Shown piece by piece: positions 19,161 to 27,765 of a stretch of 45,274 nucleotides of DNA. Where the stretch lies: contig DATHDP010000060.1 in the NCBI GenBank assembly GCA_035318985.1, forward strand, positions 1-45,274, read 5' to 3'. The number at the start of each line of letters is the position of its first letter. Position 1 is the first letter of the stretch. Under the pieces are notes generated by a model. The model had not been told where the DNA came from. It saw nothing but the letters and a program-made list of their open reading frames with translations, and did no database searches. Made by a program: the position numbers and the translations under genes. This DNA comes from VBAS01 sp035318985. GTDB taxonomy: Bacteria > Bacteroidota > Bacteroidia > Chitinophagales > Chitinophagaceae.

Positions 19161-22100
19161 ATGAGAAAAATTCTTTTGATCATTTGTTTACTTATCGGGA
19201 AAAGTATTTTTTCTCAGCAGCTCTGGCATGATAAAGAAAGAACGGTTCGCTATCATCCAGAAGGAACTGATTTTGTAATTGAAAATGGAGATCAACGATT
19301 CACCCGTGCATTATATGGAACGAATACGGCATTCAGAGTGGAAGCAGGCGACCTGCCGGAATTTGCTATGTATATGCCGGGAATGGGAGGCAATCTTCGT
19401 TTTGGTTTGATCAACGCATCACAACATAAATGGCTGATCACCGCGCAAAAAATAAAAGCAATATACCGTGCCGGCAGCATGATCTATGAAATTGAAGATG
19501 AGCTGCTGGGGAGAGGGAAATTATTTATAACCGTTTTAGCATTAAGTAATGCGGAAGGAATGATTGTAAAGATCAAACCTGAAAATATTACGGAAGATGT
19601 TCAGTTGGTATGGGTCTATGGCGGAGCATCAGGGAAAAAATTTTCAAGAGACGGCGATGTGGGTGCCGATCCTGAATCCTCTTTTTATTTGAAAGCAGAG
19701 AACTGTACGGATAATCGTTACCAGTTATTGAAAGATAAGTTCATTTTAAGTTATGGAACAGGTAAAGTGCTGACAGAAGCAGAGCGATATGAAATTCAAA
19801 CAAAACCTGAAAGCGAGTTAACCGGTGAAACTTCTAAAGAAGCAAAAATGATCACTGGTTATTTCCCATCTTCTTCAACTATTCAGCTAACGGATGCATC
19901 TGATCCCGATAAAGCATTCAATAATTCTATAACAGCTAAAAAAGATTTTTGCATTACTGGAAAGCTATTGTTGAAGAATAAGGAAGATTATTTTCTTTTT
20001 CATAATGCAATTACTCTGGTTACACAAAGTGCAGAACAGGAATTTAAAGATGCAGAATCTGCGAGACAGAAGATGGCCGATCGTATTAAGATCAAAATAC
20101 CAGATGCCTGGTTGAATACATTAGGAGCAACATTATCTGTAGCAGCCGATGCAATTTGGGAAGATCCTACTTATATGCATGGCGCTATTGCATGGCGTAT
20201 GCGTTTACCCGGCTGGCGTGGAGCTTATGTCGCTGATCCATTGGGCTGGCATGATAGGGCCAGGATACATTTTGATGCTTATGCAAAATCACAACTCACA
20301 ACACCTGCGACAACAGGAGTTGTGATGGATACAGCATTAAATCTTGCAAGACATGTTGAGAAAGTCGGTACGCAATTATTCAGTGAGGGATATATAGCCC
20401 GTAACCCGAATGGTTATATTGGTGCTCATCATTATGATATGAATCTTGTTTTCATTGATCAGTTGTTGAATCACTTTAATTATACAGGTGAAACTAGCTA
20501 TGTAAAAAAAATGTGGCCATTACTTAAGAGACATCTTGCATGGGAAAAGAAAAACTTTGATGCTGATGGCGATGGTTTATATGATGCTTATGCAGCTATC
20601 TGGGCAAGTGATGCTTTACAATACAGTGGAGGAGGCGTTACACATTCCAGTGCTTATAATTACAGGGCCAATAAAGAGGCAGCTCGACTGGCAAAACTCA
20701 TTGGAGAAGATGGAACAGTATATGAAAAAGAAGCTGAAAAAATTTTAGCTGCGATCAATAAAAAATTATGGATGAGTGATAAGGGATGGTATGCTGAATA
20801 CAAAGATCTGTTAGGAAATAAACTGTTGCATCCGTCAGCAGGCTTATGGACGATCTATCATGCATTAGATAGTAAAGTACCTGATGCCTTTCAAGCATAC
20901 CAGGCTTTGCAATACATCGATAGATATATTCCGCATATACCTGTGATCGCAAAAGGATGGGACGAGAAAAATTTATACCTGCTTAGTGAAACGAACTGGC
21001 AACCTTATACATGGAGTTTGAATAATGTGGTGATAGCAGAAAATTTACATACCGCATTAGCTTACTGGCAGGGTAACAGGAGTGAAGAAGCATTTCAATT
21101 ATGGCGGAGTGTTTTGCTCGAGACAATGTATCTCGGTTCTGGCCCGGGCAATTTTCACCAGCTAAGTTTTTATGATGCCATAAGAGGAGAACTGTATCGT
21201 GATTTTGCTGATGGCATTGGAATGGTGGCAAGATCATTAGTGGAAGGTTTGTTCGGCATACAACCTGATGCGTTAAATAAAAGAATAATAATTAAGCCAG
21301 GCTTCCCGGCAGCATGGAATAATGCATCCATTCAAACACCCGATATTAGTTTTGATTTTGAGAGAACCGGAGATAAAGAAGTTTATACGATCAAGCAAAA
21401 TACTTATAAGCATCTTGGCCTGCAATTGATCATTCCTGCGTTAAAAGATAATATTGCCGGAGTACTTGTTAATGGTAAACCTGTTAAATGGAAAGCGGTT
21501 CCAAATACTGTAGGGACACCCGCAGTTGAAATTAGTTTGCTAGCAAATGAAAATTATACGATTACTATTACCTGGAAAGGAAATAAAATTAGTCAACTTT
21601 TTTTCCACAATCGGATATTCAATCACGAAACTTTTGCTGTTGATTCCAAAATTTTGTCCGGATTTGAGTTATATGATCCACAAAAATGTTTAACGAAGAT
21701 ATTTGTAGGTAAAAATTTTCTTTCAGCAAAATTTGTGAAGAAGCGTGGATACACAACCTTCTTCATAAAAACAACTCAAGGGGCATTTACATGGTGGCAG
21801 CCGATCGATGTTTCTATTATAAAGCCATATTCGGCTTATGGAAATAGGCCAATATATGAAAACTTAATTTTTGAAAAAATTGAATTAACTCCATCTTTCA
21901 ATGATGTCGCGACAAATATTTTTAATAACAAATATCTTTCACCAAGACCAACATCACCAACCTTGCAATTGCCAACACAGGGCATCGGTAATTGGGCCTA
22001 TCATTCTGTACAGGTAAATATTTCTGACAGTGGTTTACGGGCTGTAGCAGGAGCAAATAATCAAATAAAAACATCTACAGGTATTCCTTTTCAAACACCA

Positions 22101-22589
22101 GGCGATCCAAGTTCAAGGAATATTGTTTTTACATCTATGTGGGACAATTATCCTGATTCCATTAGAATTCCATTGAAAGGAAATTCATCTCATGCATATT
22201 TTCTAATGACCGGTACTACCAATCCTATGCAGAGTCGCATCGTAAATGGAGAGATCATTATTAATTATACGGATGGTACGTCGGATAAACTTGAATTAAA
22301 GAACCCTGAGAACTGGTGGCCGATCGAACAGGATTATTATGTAGATGGATTTGCATTTACAACAGATGTCGCACGACCAATTCGTATTGAATTAAAGACC
22401 GGTAAAGAGATCCCGACTGATTATAAATATTCTGCCATAAGAGGTTTTTCCAATTACGGTATTGATGGAGGTGCTGCAACCGTTTTGGATATGCCATTAA
22501 ATAAAACAAAAAAACTGAAGGAATTAAAATTGATAACGATTGCTAATGATGTTGTGATAGGATTAATGAGTTTAACACTGGAAAGATAA
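19161..22589 (+). CDS. Large secreted DUF4450-like six-hairpin protein of the pectin locus
   Basis: A 1,142-residue protein with a signal peptide (1-18, ending IFSQ). The N-terminal beta region (about 25-290) carries TDFVIENGDQRFTRALYG and looks like DUF4450. An (alpha/alpha)6 barrel follows (about 310-690; motifs LPGWRGAYVADPLGWHDRA, ARNPNGYIGAHHYDMNLV, and DADGDGLYDAYAAIWASD, which resembles a Ca-binding loop). Beta domains fill 700-810, and an extra C-terminal region of about 320 residues shows no recognisable motif. Similar proteins occur in rhamnogalacturonan loci of Bacteroides, from memory, so a glycosidase role on RG-I is likely but unproven. The start lies 18 bp after the preceding gene. 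Confidence 0.65.
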   Translation: MRKILLIICLLIGKSIFSQQLWHDKERTVRYHPEGTDFVIENGDQRFTRALYGTNTAFRVEAGDLPEFAMYMPGMGGNLRFGLINASQHKWLITAQKIKAIYRAGSMIYEIEDELLGRGKLFITVLALSNAEGMIVKIKPENITEDVQLVWVYGGASGKKFSRDGDVGADPESSFYLKAENCTDNRYQLLKDKFILSYGTGKVLTEAERYEIQTKPESELTGETSKEAKMITGYFPSSSTIQLTDASDPDKAFNNSITAKKDFCITGKLLLKNKEDYFLFHNAITLVTQSAEQEFKDAESARQKMADRIKIKIPDAWLNTLGATLSVAADAIWEDPTYMHGAIAWRMRLPGWRGAYVADPLGWHDRARIHFDAYAKSQLTTPATTGVVMDTALNLARHVEKVGTQLFSEGYIARNPNGYIGAHHYDMNLVFIDQLLNHFNYTGETSYVKKMWPLLKRHLAWEKKNFDADGDGLYDAYAAIWASDALQYSGGGVTHSSAYNYRANKEAARLAKLIGEDGTVYEKEAEKILAAINKKLWMSDKGWYAEYKDLLGNKLLHPSAGLWTIYHALDSKVPDAFQAYQALQYIDRYIPHIPVIAKGWDEKNLYLLSETNWQPYTWSLNNVVIAENLHTALAYWQGNRSEEAFQLWRSVLLETMYLGSGPGNFHQLSFYDAIRGELYRDFADGIGMVARSLVEGLFGIQPDALNKRIIIKPGFPAAWNNASIQTPDISFDFERTGDKEVYTIKQNTYKHLGLQLIIPALKDNIAGVLVNGKPVKWKAVPNTVGTPAVEISLLANENYTITITWKGNKISQLFFHNRIFNHETFAVDSKILSGFELYDPQKCLTKIFVGKNFLSAKFVKKRGYTTFFIKTTQGAFTWWQPIDVSIIKPYSAYGNRPIYENLIFEKIELTPSFNDVATNIFNNKYLSPRPTSPTLQLPTQGIGNWAYHSVQVNISDSGLRAVAGANNQIKTSTGIPFQTPGDPSSRNIVFTSMWDNYPDSIRIPLKGNSSHAYFLMTGTTNPMQSRIVNGEIIINYTDGTSDKLELKNPENWWPIEQDYYVDGFAFTTDVARPIRIELKTGKEIPTDYKYSAIRGFSNYGIDGGAATVLDMPLNKTKKLKELKLITIANDVVIGLMSLTLER

Positions 22590-22630
22590 TATTCGTTTCT
22601 TTTAATAATATAAATACGGTAACGATAGTT

Positions 22631-24160
22631 ATGAAGAAATTTGAAAAAATAATTCCGGCAATAGTTATTTTATTAAGCCTTGTTATTTACACCGAGGCGC
22701 AAACAACTACAACCCCAGTTAAAAAGTTTGTTTTTTCTGCTATCAAAGGTGCCAATAGCAAAACTGATTCCATCATGTTACCGGTGACAGCTAAATCAGT
22801 TAAACTAACCGAAGGGGACACTGCATTTTTTAAGATCGTTTCTTTTAAAAAAGGAAAACTACTGTTGATGTTTACGCCTCCATCAGATTTTACAGGTATA
22901 GCAAGATCAAAATTGAAGGTTAATAACTCGTTGGGTAAGCGTATATCAGAAATAGATCTTACAGGTCTTTGCACAAAAGGCCTCGAAGGTGAAAATGAGG
23001 CTCCGCTTTCAGATATTGTTGATGCATTGGGTTACAATGTAGATATTGGATGGAAAAGTTTAGCAAATCATTGCCGGCCTGAGTTGCAAGGTGATGAATT
23101 ATCTTCTTCTCTTTTTCAGAAAGCAGGGAATGGTAAAGTCGAAATTATTCCTGTTGCCAGGTATTCACCTGATTTCAATCTTCCTTTCGGTTATTATGTT
23201 ATTAAGGAATCGAAGCCCGATATTCACCAGGTAGGCTCATTGGCAAAAGCTGCTGCATTTCCTGAACACCAAACACTATTTCCTGCATTGGAAGCCGGAA
23301 GCGATTTTTTTGATCCGGGAAAAAATAGTTTTGGATTTTATGCTACCGGTCCTACACACAGCGCTTATTCTGAAGATGTCTGGAATATGCTATACTTTCC
23401 TGCTAATGCTGTGCATGCAACAAGAATTTATCCAATAAAAAGCAAAACAGGGAAGCCAATCATGAACACTTACCTTCTTTGTTTTGAAGAAGCAACAAAT
23501 GGTGATTACAATGATTATGTTTTTATAGTTAGGAATATAGTTCCGGTAAAAGAGAACTCTTTTGTCAAATTATTTAATGGAAAAAATCTTGATGGATTGA
23601 ATATGTTTCTTCGGGGGATCGGATCCAATACTGATCCTAATAAAAATTTTATGATCGATAATAATGAGTTACATGTTTTAGGAAAAGATCTTGGGTATGT
23701 TATTACTCAAAAAGGATATAAAAACTTTCATTTTAAAGTTGATTTTAAATGGGGAGAGAAAAGATGGCCACCCCGTGAAAATGAAAAACGTGATGCTGGA
23801 GTTTGTTATAATATCCCTGCTAATGAGCCTGATTCTATCTGGCCACAGTCAATCGAATGCCAGGTACAGGAAGGGGATGTGGGTGACTTCTGGTTATTGG
23901 GTTTTAGCACCATTAAAGTAAATGGAATTCAGAATGAGCCAGCGAATCATACGAGAATGATAAAGCAAAGAGATGCAGAAAAATCTTATGGTGAATGGAA
24001 TACAGTTGAAATTATTTCTTACAATGGGAAATGTGTGCATATTGTAAATGGTGTGATCGTAAATGTGGGGGAAGAAGCAAGCGTTAAAGAAGGCAGGATA
24101 TTATTGCAATCCGAATATGCAGAGATCTATTATCGAAATGTAAGGATCAGAGAATTGTAA
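22631..24160 (+). CDS. Secreted DUF1080 (LamG-like) protein with DUF4114-like middle domain
   Basis: A 509-residue protein with a signal peptide (1-24, ending TEAQ). Residues about 30-125 look like an Ig-like cadherin-type module. The middle part has DFFDPGKNSFGFY and ends in NGDYNDYVFIVRN, which resembles DUF4114. The C-terminal 190 residues form a DUF1080/3-keto-disaccharide hydrolase-type jelly roll: FVKLFNGKNLDGL, FKWGEKRWPPRENEKRDAGV, SIECQVQEGDVGDFW, GEWNTVEI and GRILLQSEYAEIYYRNVRI. DUF1080 proteins include glycosidases and sugar-binding proteins. This one may bind or trim a pectic fragment in the periplasm or at the surface. It closes the run of genes that starts at 12879. Confidence 0.7.
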   Translation: MKKFEKIIPAIVILLSLVIYTEAQTTTTPVKKFVFSAIKGANSKTDSIMLPVTAKSVKLTEGDTAFFKIVSFKKGKLLLMFTPPSDFTGIARSKLKVNNSLGKRISEIDLTGLCTKGLEGENEAPLSDIVDALGYNVDIGWKSLANHCRPELQGDELSSSLFQKAGNGKVEIIPVARYSPDFNLPFGYYVIKESKPDIHQVGSLAKAAAFPEHQTLFPALEAGSDFFDPGKNSFGFYATGPTHSAYSEDVWNMLYFPANAVHATRIYPIKSKTGKPIMNTYLLCFEEATNGDYNDYVFIVRNIVPVKENSFVKLFNGKNLDGLNMFLRGIGSNTDPNKNFMIDNNELHVLGKDLGYVITQKGYKNFHFKVDFKWGEKRWPPRENEKRDAGVCYNIPANEPDSIWPQSIECQVQEGDVGDFWLLGFSTIKVNGIQNEPANHTRMIKQRDAEKSYGEWNTVEIISYNGKCVHIVNGVIVNVGEEASVKEGRILLQSEYAEIYYRNVRIREL

Positions 24161-24212
24161 GGGGAAAGTATTTTTTTAAAATTTAATGATTCAAAATGAT
24201 AAAAGAATGTAT

Positions 24213-24231
24213 TTCAGGATACAACAGGATG
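24213..24231 (+). promoter_or_regulatory. Candidate operator: tandem CAGGA repeat upstream of GH28
   Basis: TTCAGGATACAACAGGATG carries CAGGA at 24215-24219 and 24225-24229, 10 bp apart, ending 50 bp before the TTG start at 24280. Just downstream GCCCT (24231-24235) and AGGGC (24246-24250) form a small inverted repeat. A possible promoter follows: TTTA at 24244 and TAAAATTG at 24265, spaced 17 bp, one mismatch each from the Bacteroidota consensus TTTG / TAnnTTTG. Confidence 0.42.
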
Positions 24232-24279
24232 CCCTGCTACTGCTTTAGGGCTATTTTACGCAACTAAAATTGCTTGCCT

Positions 24280-25704
24280 TTGAAAAAGATCTGCATAACT
24301 GCTTTGTTATTCGTTTGTCTTTCTGCGACATCCCAGGTTGCTGCTCCGGCATGGGTAAAGAATGTTGGTGCTAAAACTTTTCCATCTTCTAAGAAGGTCT
24401 TTATTGTAAATGACTTCGGTGCAAAAAGCGATACAACATTTATTAGCACGAAAGCAATTCAGGCTGCTATTGATAAATGTGCTTCTTCAGGTGGCGGTGT
24501 TGTAAAATTCCTTTCAGGAGTTTATGTAACCGGAAGTCTTTTTATTAAATCGAATGTTGAATTAAGGATCGACGATAAAGTTTTGATCCTCGGTTCACAA
24601 AACTTTGATGATTATCCCGAGATACAAACACGTATTGCCGGAATAGAAACCACATGGCCAGCGGCTTTAATAAATCTTATCGGTGTGAAAAATGCTGCTT
24701 TGACCGGCAAAGGAATTGTGAACGCAAGAGGAAAATTTTGCTGGGATAAATATTGGAACATGCGAAAAGAGTATGATAAAAAAGGATTGCGTTGGGTGGT
24801 GGATTATGATGCAAAGAGGGTAAGGACGGTATTGGTTCAGAATTCAGAACAGGTAACTATAAAAGATCTCACTTTTAAAAATGCTGGTTTTTGGACGATA
24901 CAATTATTATACTCATCATACTTAACAGTAAATGGTGTAGTGATAAAAAACAATGAAGATGGCAGCGGACCGAGTACAGATGGCATTGATGTAGATTCTT
25001 CCACATGGACACTGATCGAGAATTGCGACATAGATTGTAACGATGATAATTTTTGTTTAAAAGCAGGAAGAGATTGGGATGGACTTCGTGTAAATAAACC
25101 AACTGAATATGTGGTGATCCGTAAATGCATTGCACGTCGCGGGGCGGGGCTTGTTACGTTAGGCAGCGAGACCAGCGGAAGCATCCGTCATATTTATTGC
25201 GCTGACCTTTTTGCAAAACATACTGATAATGGATTGCGGATCAAATCTGCAACTACAAGAGGAGGAACGGTTGAAGACGTTTATTTTGTAAACTCAACTT
25301 TAGATTCAATTCGTACTGCCTACCAGTTCAATTTGAATTGGTATCCTGCTTACAGCTATAGTGAATTGCCAAAAGGATATAATATAGATTCGGTGCCACA
25401 GCACTGGCGGGCTTTAGTACAGAAAGTAACGCCACCTGAAAAAGGGATTCCATACGCAAAGAATTTTTATATCAATAATGTAAAGATCACGAATGCTCAA
25501 AAGGCATTTGAAGTAAATGGACTTGAAAACTCGCAGATCGAAAATTTCAATTTTACCAACTCATCGGTAACAGCAGCTGTTTTAGGTGAAATGGTATTTA
25601 CTAAAAATTGGGTATATAAGAACTTTACAACTTCAGTTTCACAAAAACCCGAAGAAAAAAAGAAAACAGAAGGGATCGAGGCAACGGAACGTCTTAAACA
25701 ATGA
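24280..25704 (+). CDS. Glycoside hydrolase family 28 (polygalacturonase / rhamnogalacturonase-like)
   Basis: No ATG is available at the 5' end. The TTG at 24280 gives a canonical MKKICITALL signal peptide (cleavage after ATSQ) and is preferred over another TTG two codons earlier. The 474-residue product is a right-handed parallel beta-helix. GH28 motifs are PSTDGIDVDS (Asp234, Asp237), NCDIDCNDDNFCLKAG (Asp255/Asp256), RGAGLVTLGSET, and GLRIKSATTRGG with the substrate-binding RIK at 320-322. The usual Asn of NTD is Ser, and the usual His of the G-H-G motif is Ala, which argues for an exo-acting or rhamnogalacturonan-directed enzyme instead of a classical endopolygalacturonase. It heads a unit with CE12 and GH105. 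Confidence 0.88.
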   Translation: MKKICITALLFVCLSATSQVAAPAWVKNVGAKTFPSSKKVFIVNDFGAKSDTTFISTKAIQAAIDKCASSGGGVVKFLSGVYVTGSLFIKSNVELRIDDKVLILGSQNFDDYPEIQTRIAGIETTWPAALINLIGVKNAALTGKGIVNARGKFCWDKYWNMRKEYDKKGLRWVVDYDAKRVRTVLVQNSEQVTIKDLTFKNAGFWTIQLLYSSYLTVNGVVIKNNEDGSGPSTDGIDVDSSTWTLIENCDIDCNDDNFCLKAGRDWDGLRVNKPTEYVVIRKCIARRGAGLVTLGSETSGSIRHIYCADLFAKHTDNGLRIKSATTRGGTVEDVYFVNSTLDSIRTAYQFNLNWYPAYSYSELPKGYNIDSVPQHWRALVQKVTPPEKGIPYAKNFYINNVKITNAQKAFEVNGLENSQIENFNFTNSSVTAAVLGEMVFTKNWVYKNFTTSVSQKPEEKKKTEGIEATERLKQ

Positions 25705-25725
25705 CTTTTTTTATAAAACATTTTA

Positions 25726-26502
25726 ATGAATAAGCTAATTCCAATTCTTTCAATTTTCATCATGAGTGTTTCTTTTTTGACCAATACAAAAGAAAAACCA
25801 GTCTTTTATATAATCGGTGACAGCACTGTAAAGAATGGTGATGGAACTGGTAAGAATAACCAGATGGGATGGGGGACAGTTATTACACCTTTTTTTGATA
25901 CCACCAGGATCGATGTTCGCAATCATGCAATAGGTGGTCGCAGTAGCCGCACATTCATTACTGATGGAAGATGGGATAAGATTTTAGAAACACTAAAGAA
26001 AGGTGATTATGTCATCATGCAGTTTGGGCATAATGATGCAAGCCCGTTGGATGATACAGCAAGAGCAAGGGGTACCATGAAAGGAATAGGCGATGACAGC
26101 ACAGAAATTTATAATCCAATTAGAAAGATAAAAGAAGTTGTTCATTCTTATGGATGGTATATGCGCAGGTATGTAAAAGAAACAAAAGCAAGAGGCGCCA
26201 TTCCAATTATGTGTTCATTGATACCAAGAGATAACTGGAAAGATGGAAAAGTAGTTCGCTCTGCAGATTCCTATGCGTTGTGGGCAAAACAAATTGCCGA
26301 TCAGGAAGGAGCATATTTTATAGACCTGAATGAGCTTATTGCTGCAAAATATGAGAAAATGGGAGAGCAGGAGGCACACAAATTTTTTCAGATCGATCAT
26401 ACGCATACAAACCTTGACGGTGCAAAGTTGAATGCAGCGATTGTAGCGAAGGCATTGAAAAAGATAAATCCCGGTAAGATCAAAAAGTATATGACCAAAT
26501 AA
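25726..26502 (+). CDS. Rhamnogalacturonan acetylesterase, CE12 / SGNH hydrolase
   Basis: A 258-residue secreted SGNH hydrolase. The four blocks are visible: FYIIGDSTVKNGDG (block I, nucleophile Ser33), HAIGGRSSRTFITDGRWD (block II, Gly70), VIMQFGHNDASPLDD (block III, Asn103) and FFQIDHTHTNLDGA (block V, Asp224 and His227). Rhamnogalacturonan acetylesterases remove acetyl groups from galacturonate in RG-I, which is needed before lyases and hydrolases can act. It lies 21 bp after GH28 and 5 bp before the second GH105, an arrangement often seen in RG-I utilisation clusters. The signal peptide is short and hydrophobic (1-20) without a lipobox. Confidence 0.9.
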   Translation: MNKLIPILSIFIMSVSFLTNTKEKPVFYIIGDSTVKNGDGTGKNNQMGWGTVITPFFDTTRIDVRNHAIGGRSSRTFITDGRWDKILETLKKGDYVIMQFGHNDASPLDDTARARGTMKGIGDDSTEIYNPIRKIKEVVHSYGWYMRRYVKETKARGAIPIMCSLIPRDNWKDGKVVRSADSYALWAKQIADQEGAYFIDLNELIAAKYEKMGEQEAHKFFQIDHTHTNLDGAKLNAAIVAKALKKINPGKIKKYMTK

Positions 26503-26507
26503 ATTTT

Positions 26508-27635
26508 ATGAGAAATGTTTTAATTCTTTTTGTTTCATTTTTTATTTTATCAGTGGCAAATTCACAAAAGCTGCCTGCTAAAAAAAAGATACTCGCTACA
26601 CTACAACTCACTAACAAATATTTTATGGAGAAATGGCCGGATGCCGGGAAAACCATTTTCACCAATATTGAAAGACCAAGTAATATCTGGACAAGAGCTG
26701 TTTATTATGAAGGTCTGATGGCTTTGTATAAAATTGACAGGCAGCGATCATATTATGATTATGCATTACAATGGGGAGAAAAACATCAATGGGGTTTGCG
26801 GGGAGGCGTGAAAACAAGAAATGCAGATAACCAGTGCTGTGCTCAGACTTATATTGATTTGTATTTGCTGGATAACAAACAACATCCTGAAAGAGTAAGA
26901 GATATTAAAACCTCTGTTGATTCAATGATGCTTACTTCAAAGATCGACGATTGGAACTGGGTCGATGCTTTACAAATGGCAATGCCGGTGTTTGTGAAGT
27001 TGGGTAATCTTTATAATGAGCCAAAGTATTTTGATCGTATGTACGAGATGTACGCATATACAAAAAACAAGCATGGCGATAATGGATTGTATAATCAGAA
27101 AGAACATTTGTGGTGGCGTGATAAAGATTTTGATCCTCCTTATAAAGAGCCAAACGGCGATGATTGTTATTGGGCTCGTGGAAATGGTTGGGTAGTGGCT
27201 GCTTTGTTAAGAGTAATGAGCGAATTACCCAAAAGTGATCCGCATTACCAGGAATACCTGCAAGATTATAAAGATATGTGTGCGGCTTTATTACCACTTC
27301 AACGTAAAGATGGTTACTGGAATGTAAGTTTAAATGATCCGAATAATTTTGGCGGTAAAGAAGTATCGGGCACTTCCTTATTCATTTATGGTTTTGCATG
27401 GGGTATAAATAATAATATACTCGATAAGAAAATTTATTTGCCAGCAATTACAAAAGCATGGAATGCGATGAGTAAAGAAGCTGTTCATCCTGATGGAAAA
27501 TTAGGTTATGTACAGGGAACAGGAAAAGAACCTAAGGACGGTCAGCCGGTAAACTATGATAACACACCTGATTTTGAAGATTATGGATTGGGATGTTTTT
27601 TATTGGCTGGATCCGAGATCTATAAATTGAAATGA
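26508..27635 (+). CDS. Glycoside hydrolase family 105, unsaturated rhamnogalacturonyl hydrolase
   Basis: A 375-residue secreted protein (signal peptide 1-19, ending VANS) close in length and motifs to YteR/YesR-type enzymes. Key segments are WTRAVYYEGLMALY (61-74), NQCCAQTYIDLY, DDWNWVDALQMAMP (147-160, with the catalytic-region Asp153), HLWWRDKDF, CYWARGNGWVVAAL (220-233), and SGTSLFIYGFAWGIN. It hydrolyses unsaturated galacturonate-rhamnose units from RG lyase products. It is clearly diverged from the GH105 at 9478, so the two are not a recent duplication. It is the third gene of the GH28-CE12-GH105 unit and is followed by a large palindrome. Confidence 0.92.
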   Translation: MRNVLILFVSFFILSVANSQKLPAKKKILATLQLTNKYFMEKWPDAGKTIFTNIERPSNIWTRAVYYEGLMALYKIDRQRSYYDYALQWGEKHQWGLRGGVKTRNADNQCCAQTYIDLYLLDNKQHPERVRDIKTSVDSMMLTSKIDDWNWVDALQMAMPVFVKLGNLYNEPKYFDRMYEMYAYTKNKHGDNGLYNQKEHLWWRDKDFDPPYKEPNGDDCYWARGNGWVVAALLRVMSELPKSDPHYQEYLQDYKDMCAALLPLQRKDGYWNVSLNDPNNFGGKEVSGTSLFIYGFAWGINNNILDKKIYLPAITKAWNAMSKEAVHPDGKLGYVQGTGKEPKDGQPVNYDNTPDFEDYGLGCFLLAGSEIYKLK

Positions 27636-27647
27636 TTGATATTAAAA

Positions 27648-27729
27648 TTAAACCACGGAGACAGAGAGACACGGGGAAACACAGATTGCCTCCGTGTCTC
27701 TCTGTGAACCCAGTGCCTCCGTGGTTTAA
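27648..27729. repeat. Large CCACGGAG...CTCCGTGG palindromic repeat
   Basis: Two perfect stems stack into one hairpin. TTAAACCACGGAG (27648-27660) pairs with CTCCGTGGTTTAA (27717-27729). ACAGAGAGACACGG (27661-27674) pairs with CCGTGTCTCTCTGT (27692-27705). There is a 17-base loop and an 11-base bulge (27706-27716) on the right arm only. It fills the gap between GH105 and the sulfatase and ends just before an A-rich stretch. It could act as a terminator or 3' mRNA-stability element, but its sequence resembles widespread extragenic palindromes of environmental bacteria (recalled, not checked). Confidence 0.85.
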
Positions 27730-27765
27730 AAAACAAATTAAAGCACTGCCGATATTTGATTTAAG

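Noticed and set aside
24837..25184. Long minus-strand open frame inside GH28
   Set aside because: It is a shadow of the beta-helix gene; the GH28 motifs on the plus strand explain the sequence.
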